Below, in pieces: positions 6,550 through 9,548 of a stretch of DNA of 9,548 nucleotides. The notes below the pieces were generated by a model, which had not been told where the DNA came from, ran no database searches, and saw nothing but the letters and a program-made list of their open reading frames with translations. The position numbers and the translations under genes are program-made. This DNA is from an uncultured Eubacteriales bacterium (GTDB lineage: Bacteria > Bacillota > Clostridia > Oscillospirales > Oscillospiraceae). Location: assembly GCA_900544945.1 (NCBI GenBank), contig UQXG01000092.1, positions 1 through 9,548 of the forward strand, in the 5' to 3' direction. How positions within the stretch are numbered: position 1 is the stretch's first letter; every line of letters starts with the position of its first letter.

Positions 6550-6720
6550 AAAGGCTCCCCTTGCTGACCAAGGGGAGCTGTCATGGCCGTCCCCCGCAAG
6601 GCCATGACTGAGGGGATCAGAACTTCCATCTTTCCGGGCATTCTCGACAGTCGCACCTTTACAATCCCTCAGTCAAAAATCAAAGATTTTTGCCAGCTCC
6701 CTTTGCACAAGGGAGCCTTT
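6550..6720. mobile_element. MITE-like repeat with terminal inverted repeats
   Basis: 171 bp with no coding capacity. The ends are inverted repeats, AAAGGCTCCC (6550-6559) and GGGAGCCTTT (6711-6720). Each end also folds on itself: GCTCCCCTTG/CAAGGGGAGC (6554-6578) on the left and GCTCCCTT/AAGGGAGC (6696-6716) on the right. Inner hairpins are GTCATGGCC/GGCCATGAC (6580-6608) and CAAAAATC/GATTTTTG (6674-6692). The pieces CTGAGGGG on the left and CCCTCAG on the right are also complementary. This matches the general plan of short non-autonomous repeats common between genes of gut Clostridia. No convincing target duplication was found. It ends 16 nt from the stop of the muramidase gene. Confidence 0.7.
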
Positions 6721-6736
6721 GGGGAACGGATTGTCG

Positions 6737-7777
6737 CTAATAGGGCATATACACGTTGATATCCACGTCGCCGGAGATGCCAGGCACCCGGCCCGTGTGG
6801 GTCCACTGCCACATTTCCACCCGCCAGGGATAGGTCATCTGCTCCTGATACAGAGCCAGCCAGAAGGGGTAGTCCTCCAGGTCGGCCAGATAGTACAGAT
6901 TTTCCGACTGATGCCAGTTGAAATACACCATGGGCTGGTAGCCCATTTTCTTCATCTGGCCGCAGAAATGGAGCTGGATGTCCGTCAGCGTCCGGCCGTC
7001 CATGTTTTTCGTCCGGGGATTGTCCGCGGCGGGAATCTCCCAGTCCAGGACAACCGGCATATCCGGCTCCGTGCCGGTGTCCGAAAGGATGTCTAAGATA
7101 AACTGAATCTCCTCGTCAACCTCCTGGATGCTCAGCGCCTGGGAGAAGAAATAAACGCCGATTTTCAGCCCCGCGGCCTTGGCTCCGGCCAGATTCTGCC
7201 GGGCGCAGGTGTCCTCCCGCATTCTGCCCTCCTGGCCGTAGCCCCGAAGACCCAAGCGAATCATGGCAAACTCCACGCCGGAGGCGCGCACCTTGTTCCA
7301 GTCGATTTCTCCCTGGTACTGGCTCACGTCCACCCCCACGCTGCTGGGCACGTTTTGCAGCTTCAGGTAGTTGTGCCGGGTGAACTGAAAATCGAAGCGG
7401 CTGTAGGGATTCCGGTCAAGGGTTGCGTTCCGGCTGCCCGGGGCGGTTTCCTCCGGGGTGGGCTCCTGAATGGCCGTCTCCTCCGGGGTGGGCAGGCTGA
7501 TTTCTTCCCCGTAGTCCCGGTAGATTTCCGGGTCGTCGTCCACTGCCCTGCGGTGCATGTAGGGAAGGCTCACCACAATGGCCAGCACCAGCGCCACCGC
7601 CGCCACGCAGGCCAGGGCGGTCATGAGCCGCTCCACAGGCCCCAAGGAAAGGACTTTCCTTCCGATTTTCCACGGCTGCTTTTCACCGGGCTCTTCCGGG
7701 GGCTTCTCAGCCGGTTTCTCTTTCTGCTCAACGGGCTTTTCTTCCGCTTTCTCTTCCGTGGGGTTTGGGATTTCCAT
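6737..7777 (-). CDS. Membrane-anchored GH25 muramidase (lysozyme-like)
   Basis: A 346-aa predicted peptidoglycan hydrolase of glycoside hydrolase family 25. The order of parts is a cytoplasmic Pro/Glu/Lys-rich tail (residues 1-35), a basic segment, one membrane helix (about 52-71), an acidic linker with PTPEETA twice (96-102 and 106-112), then the GH25 barrel from about 143 to the end. Catalytic-site landmarks are GVDVSQYQGEIDW (Asp150), PVVLDWEIP with the Asp245-x-Glu247 pair, and the closing MWQWTH...GDVDINVY. These enzymes cleave the bond between N-acetylmuramic acid and N-acetylglucosamine. The anchor places it on the outer membrane face. The frame extends 23 codons upstream to 7846, but ATG 7777 has AGGGGGC 7 nt ahead and the extension overlaps the promoter. 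All key residues are present. Confidence 0.92.
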   Translation of the reverse strand: MEIPNPTEEKAEEKPVEQKEKPAEKPPEEPGEKQPWKIGRKVLSLGPVERLMTALACVAAVALVLAIVVSLPYMHRRAVDDDPEIYRDYGEEISLPTPEETAIQEPTPEETAPGSRNATLDRNPYSRFDFQFTRHNYLKLQNVPSSVGVDVSQYQGEIDWNKVRASGVEFAMIRLGLRGYGQEGRMREDTCARQNLAGAKAAGLKIGVYFFSQALSIQEVDEEIQFILDILSDTGTEPDMPVVLDWEIPAADNPRTKNMDGRTLTDIQLHFCGQMKKMGYQPMVYFNWHQSENLYYLADLEDYPFWLALYQEQMTYPWRVEMWQWTHTGRVPGISGDVDINVYMPY

Positions 7778-7810
7778 GGACTTGCCCCCTCTCTGGACTC
7801 TTTTCGATAC

Positions 7811-7839
7811 AGTATACCATATTTTTAGAGCCGCGCCAA
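7811..7839 (-). promoter_or_regulatory. Promoter of the GH25 gene
   Basis: On the - strand, TTGGCG (7839-7834) and TATACT (7816-7811) are separated by exactly 17 nt. The -10 ends 33 nt before the ATG. The -10 region contains GTATAC, the same hexamer found three times in the switch region at 8588-8649. Confidence 0.7.
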
Positions 7840-7896
7840 GAGGCATTTTTCCCTTAAATAAATCTTAAACAATCCGTAAACTTTCCCTTTCCCGTG

Positions 7897-7924
7897 TTGC
7901 ATTCTGTTTTATTTCCAATATAAT
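7897..7924 (+). promoter_or_regulatory. Promoter of the zinc-ribbon protein gene
   Basis: A perfect -10 TATAAT (7919-7924) with a modest -35 TTGCAT (7897-7902) and 16 nt spacing, in a clearly AT-rich stretch. The start codon is 38 nt downstream of the -10. It is divergent from the GH25 promoter without overlap. Confidence 0.65.
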
Positions 7925-7961
7925 AGGCACAGACGTTATTTTTAGCAAAGGTGATTGGCGC

Positions 7962-8375
7962 ATGAATAGCATTCAAAACTGGCTCAGGCAATTCTCCGCC
8001 CGGATGGGCGCGGGACTGCGCGGCTTCATGGCCGGACGGTACGGCACGGACAAACTGAATATGCTGATTCTGGGAATCGGGCTGGTGGCCAGCCTGCTTT
8101 CCATGTGGATTCGGGTGCCGTCCGTGAATCTGGTGCTCTTTGTGCTGAGCTATGGCATGATGATCTGGGCCATTTTCCGGGGGCTTTCCCGGAACACCTA
8201 CAAGCGGTATCAGGAAAACCGGAAGTTTTTGCAAATTGTAGGGCGGCTGAAGGATCGGCAGAACCGGTACTTCGACTGCCCCAAGTGCCACCAGTTGGTG
8301 CGCGTGCCACGGGGCAAGGGAAAAATTTCCATCACCTGCCCCAGGTGTCGGGAGAAGTTTATCCGCAAAACATAA
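7962..8375 (+). CDS. Small membrane protein with C-terminal zinc ribbon
   Basis: A 137-aa protein of unknown function. An amphipathic, Arg/Gly-rich N-terminus with MAGRYGTDKLN (residues 23-33) precedes two hydrophobic helices (about 34-50 and 54-72). A basic segment follows, SRNTYKRYQENRKFL (76-90), then a C-terminal zinc ribbon with CPKC (Cys106, Cys109) and CPRC (Cys126, Cys129). Between the cysteine pairs lies VRVPRGKGKISITC. I recognise this layout as a conserved uncharacterised family of Clostridia; no function is established. The ribbon probably faces the cytoplasm because the flanking segment is strongly basic. ATG 7962 is supported by AAAGGTG at 7947-7953 and the promoter upstream. 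It is divergent from the GH25 gene with a 184-nt gap. Confidence 0.88.
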   Translation: MNSIQNWLRQFSARMGAGLRGFMAGRYGTDKLNMLILGIGLVASLLSMWIRVPSVNLVLFVLSYGMMIWAIFRGLSRNTYKRYQENRKFLQIVGRLKDRQNRYFDCPKCHQLVRVPRGKGKISITCPRCREKFIRKT

Positions 8376-8381
8376 CAGGCA

Positions 8382-8412
8382 GGGCCGCCTCGTTTCGAGA
8401 CGGCCCCATTTT
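8382..8412. terminator. Terminator between convergent genes
   Basis: GGGCCGCCTC (8382-8391) pairs with GAGACGGCCC (8397-8406), with one C-A mismatch, followed by C and ATTTT. It sits between the + strand zinc-ribbon gene and the - strand ribbon-helix-helix gene, whose stop codon touches it. It probably serves the + strand gene, and may work in both directions. Confidence 0.75.
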
Positions 8413-8572
8413 ACCCTTCCCCCATCAGCTCCGGGTGCTTTTCTTCCAGCCACTGCTTGATGATTTCCTCCGACAGCTGGGAGATGCTCCATTTCTTTTC
8501 CGCCGCAATCTGCTGGAGTACGGATTTTACCTTCTTATCCGTCCGATAGGTCACGGATTCTGTCTTCTTCAA
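8411..8572 (-). CDS. Ribbon-helix-helix DNA-binding protein, TTG start
   Basis: A 53-aa protein that starts at TTG 8572-8570 and ends with TAA at 8413-8411. The sequence begins MKKTESVTYRTDKKVKSVLQ. The plan fits the Arc/CopG ribbon-helix-helix fold: a beta strand SVTYRT (residues 6-11), helix A (about 12-26), a turn at WSIS (28-31), helix B ISQLSEEIIKQWLEEK (30-45). Such proteins dimerise, insert the paired strands into the DNA major groove, and often repress their own promoter. TGAGGTGAT lies 7 nt upstream of the TTG. No ATG or GTG in frame gives an open reading start, so TTG is the only credible choice. It is divergent from the 86-aa gene across a 105-nt gap rich in palindromes. No toxin gene follows, so an antitoxin role is not supported. 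Confidence 0.78.
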   Translation of the reverse strand: MKKTESVTYRTDKKVKSVLQQIAAEKKWSISQLSEEIIKQWLEEKHPELMGEG

Positions 8573-8587
8573 CACACAATCACCTCA

Positions 8588-8604
8588 TGTATACATCGTA
8601 TACG
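8588..8604. promoter_or_regulatory. Paired GTATAC palindromes (candidate operator)
   Basis: ATGTATACAT (8587-8596) and CGTATACG (8597-8604) are two adjacent perfect palindromes with centres 9 bp apart. They lie between the RHH gene's ribosome site and the shared promoters. Side-by-side half-turn sites are typical of ribbon-helix-helix repressors that bind cooperatively. A role as autoregulatory operator is inferred. Confidence 0.6.
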
Positions 8605-8631
8605 TTTGCAGTTGACAAAGCTACGTTTGCA
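8601..8631 (+). repeat. Direct repeat TACGTTTGCA, 21-bp period
   Basis: TACGTTTGCA occurs at 8601-8610 and again at 8622-8631. The 21-bp step equals two helical turns, so both copies face the same side of the DNA. The first copy abuts the -35 and the second lies in the promoter spacer, placing them well to block or guide RNA polymerase. Confidence 0.65.
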
Positions 8632-8640
8632 TTGTATTCT
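8612..8640 (+). promoter_or_regulatory. Promoter of the 86-aa gene
   Basis: A perfect TTGACA -35 (8612-8617), 17 nt, then TATTCT (8635-8640). The transcript would start near 8647, on top of the third GTATAC palindrome. On the other strand TTGTCA (8618-8613) overlaps the same -35 and could serve the RHH gene, with TGTATA 17 nt further on, which would overlap the first palindrome. Confidence 0.7.
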
Positions 8641-8641
8641 T

Positions 8642-8649
8642 TGTATACA
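8642..8649. promoter_or_regulatory. Third GTATAC palindrome, at the likely transcript start
   Basis: TGTATACA (8642-8649) repeats exactly the core of the first palindrome, 54 bp away centre to centre. It covers the expected start of the + strand transcript, a usual repressor position. Together with the other two sites it would allow looping or cooperative binding. Confidence 0.55.
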
Positions 8650-8677
8650 TAAGCATTTTATTTCAGGAGGAACCACT

Positions 8678-8938
8678 ATGACACCATTTGAGCAGCTTTA
8701 CGGTACGGTTCTGGGGTATCTCACCCCGGAGAACCAGCTTCCCGGCGTGAAGGACGTGACCGGGGAGGGCAGTGCCTACGATCAGGCCTACCAGAACATT
8801 CTGTCCGCACGGGAGAGTCTGTGCCGCCGGTTCGGCCTTTCCCCGGAGGACAAGGATTTGGAGGCTATCATGTCCGCCGTTCAGGCTCTGGAAAAGGCCA
8901 CGGCCCAGGGCATCTTCAGCGCCTGCACAGAGGGCTGA
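8678..8938 (+). CDS. Small protein of unknown function (86 aa)
   Basis: An 86-aa soluble-looking protein with no signal peptide or membrane helix. It begins MTPFEQLYGTVLGYLTPENQ, continues LPGVKDV (21-27), and is mostly helical by composition: residues 33-52 and 58-78 have amphipathic patterns (AYDQAYQNILSARESLCRRF and DKDLEAIMSAVQALEKA). I do not recognise a family with confidence. AGGAGG at 8665-8670 lies 7 nt before the ATG, and a strong promoter is upstream, so expression is very likely. It is divergent from an RHH protein gene with palindromes between them, which suggests that protein controls it. It is closed by a strong terminator. Longer open frames across this region start far upstream inside other genes and are not credible. 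Confidence 0.85.
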   Translation: MTPFEQLYGTVLGYLTPENQLPGVKDVTGEGSAYDQAYQNILSARESLCRRFGLSPEDKDLEAIMSAVQALEKATAQGIFSACTEG

Positions 8939-8943
8939 GCGTC

Positions 8944-8976
8944 AAACCCCCGCCGCAAAACGCGGCGGGGGTTTTT
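8944..8976 (+). terminator. Rho-independent terminator after the 86-aa gene
   Basis: CCCCCGCCGC (8947-8956) pairs with GCGGCGGGGG (8962-8971), loop AAAAC, followed by TTTTT (8972-8976). The AAA before the stem can extend the pairing into the T-run. It begins 5 nt after the stop codon and lies 6 nt before the end of the convergent psiE-like gene. Confidence 0.93.
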
Positions 8977-8982
8977 CGTAAT

Positions 8983-9447
8983 TCACACCTGGTCTTCCAC
9001 CATTCCTTCTTTCAGCTCGCTTCTGCGAATCAGGAACCGGCGGATGGCAAAGAGCCCGGCAATACAGGCAATGCAGGCCACATTGCTCCAGGGGTCGTCA
9101 TGGCTGAGCACCACATGCCGGGTGATAGCCACGGTGAGCACCTCCAGAATATTGGCGGGGGTGGTGTCGATGAGCATCCGGACAAATTCCAGACCCACCA
9201 CGATGTTCAGAATGTGGTGGAGCATGGTCTCCACATCGGCAAAATAGGCAGCGCCGGAGGCTATCATGTGATAAATCTCCACACCCAGGGCACCCAGCAG
9301 TGCCAGAATGGTCATCACTGCAATAATCCGCTCGATATAGTGCAGCAGCCAACGCAGGGCATAATCCACCAGGCTGTTGTGGTGGACGGCCTTGTCGATT
9401 TTGGCCTGAATCTTGGGATCATCGGAGTGGGGGATCGGGTCGCTCAT
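8983..9447 (-). CDS. PsiE-family four-helix membrane protein
   Basis: A 154-aa membrane protein that fits the phosphate-starvation-inducible PsiE-like family. A hydrophilic N-terminus (residues 1-30) precedes four helices: about 38-58 (IERIIAVMTILALLGALGVEI), 76-93, 98-114 and 121-139. The family-like core is LNIVVGLEFVRMLID followed by ANILEVLTVAITRHVVL (98-114), and a last helix ending in FAIRRFLIRR. The biochemical role of PsiE proteins is not established; the name comes from induction of the E. coli member in phosphate starvation. AGGAGG (- strand, 9460-9455) lies 7 nt before ATG 9447. It is convergent with the 86-aa gene and shares the terminator region with it. No pho box was seen in the 100 bp upstream. 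Confidence 0.82.
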   Translation of the reverse strand: MSDPIPHSDDPKIQAKIDKAVHHNSLVDYALRWLLHYIERIIAVMTILALLGALGVEIYHMIASGAAYFADVETMLHHILNIVVGLEFVRMLIDTTPANILEVLTVAITRHVVLSHDDPWSNVACIACIAGLFAIRRFLIRRSELKEGMVEDQV

Positions 9448-9548
9448 AGGGATGCCTCCTTATGGGTTTATGTTTTAGGGTCTATCTGAAAATCGGAAAT
9501 ATGACCAACGGCGAGGGATTTTCCGCCTGATGAAGCCATTTTTTTGCA

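Noticed and set aside
6424..6736. A CRISPR array or a structured RNA gene in the hairpin-rich gap
   Set aside because: There are no regularly spaced direct repeats with unique spacers, and the symmetry is of inverted repeats with matching ends, which fits a mobile repeat better.
7778..7846. A 23-codon N-terminal extension of the GH25 protein
   Set aside because: It would cover the promoter and ribosome site of the gene; ATG 7777 has a well-spaced ribosome site.
8105..8677. A longer + strand frame running from inside the zinc-ribbon gene into the region of the 86-aa gene
   Set aside because: It crosses a terminator, the RHH gene and the promoter region; the 86-aa gene has its own promoter and ribosome site at 8678.
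8411..8938. A type II toxin-antitoxin module
   Set aside because: The genes are divergent, not in one operon, and the 86-aa protein shows no known toxin motif. The RHH fold alone is not enough.
9477..9548. A 23-codon frame on the - strand upstream of the psiE-like gene
   Set aside because: No ribosome site is visible, it runs close to the window edge, and no recognisable protein sequence results.

Overview
The window is about 9.5 kb of GC-rich DNA. It most likely comes from the chromosome of a gut Clostridia member, probably Oscillospiraceae-like. That placement is inference from four things: Gram-positive style ribosome binding sites (AGGAGG about 7 nt before starts), a LivJHMGF operon with low-GC-Firmicutes-like proteins, a lipoprotein with immediate lipobox, and intergenic AAAGGCTCCC...GGGAGCCTTT repeats of a kind I recognise from gut Clostridia. 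No species can be named from sequence alone.

Region 1 (1-4178) is the 3' end of a branched-chain amino acid ABC uptake operon on the + strand. It holds the end of the extracellular substrate-binding protein, two permeases (LivH, LivM) and two ATPases (LivG, LivF), closed by a strong hairpin terminator. The permease and ATPase genes are tightly packed: two gaps of 13 and 3 nt, and an 8-nt LivG/LivF overlap. The binding-protein/LivH gap is 156 nt and holds two hairpins, one with a 15-bp stem, which could set the binding protein to permease ratio.

Region 2 (4179-6423) carries two tandem paralogous envelope proteins, both exactly 316 aa, each apparently with a C-terminal bacterial Ig-like domain. 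The first is a lipoprotein; the second has a hydrophobic N-terminus without a lipobox. Their leaders are also duplicated. In front of the first gene the duplicated start codon has become ATC, and the working start lies 59 nt further on.

Region 3 (6424-6736) is a gene-free stretch full of hairpins, including a MITE-like element with 10-bp terminal inverted repeats.

Region 4 (6737-8412) has a membrane-anchored GH25 muramidase on the - strand. It is divergent from a small membrane protein with a C-terminal zinc ribbon, and each has a recognisable promoter.

Region 5 (8411-8976) is the most unusual part. A 53-aa ribbon-helix-helix protein with a TTG start (- strand) is divergent from an 86-aa unknown protein (+ strand). 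The 105-bp gap between them holds three GTATAC palindromes, a 10-bp direct repeat at 21-bp spacing, and overlapping -35 elements, one a perfect TTGACA. This looks like a compact, self-regulated switch.

Region 6 (8977-9548) has a PsiE-family four-helix membrane protein on the - strand, followed by about 100 bp of non-coding sequence to the window edge.
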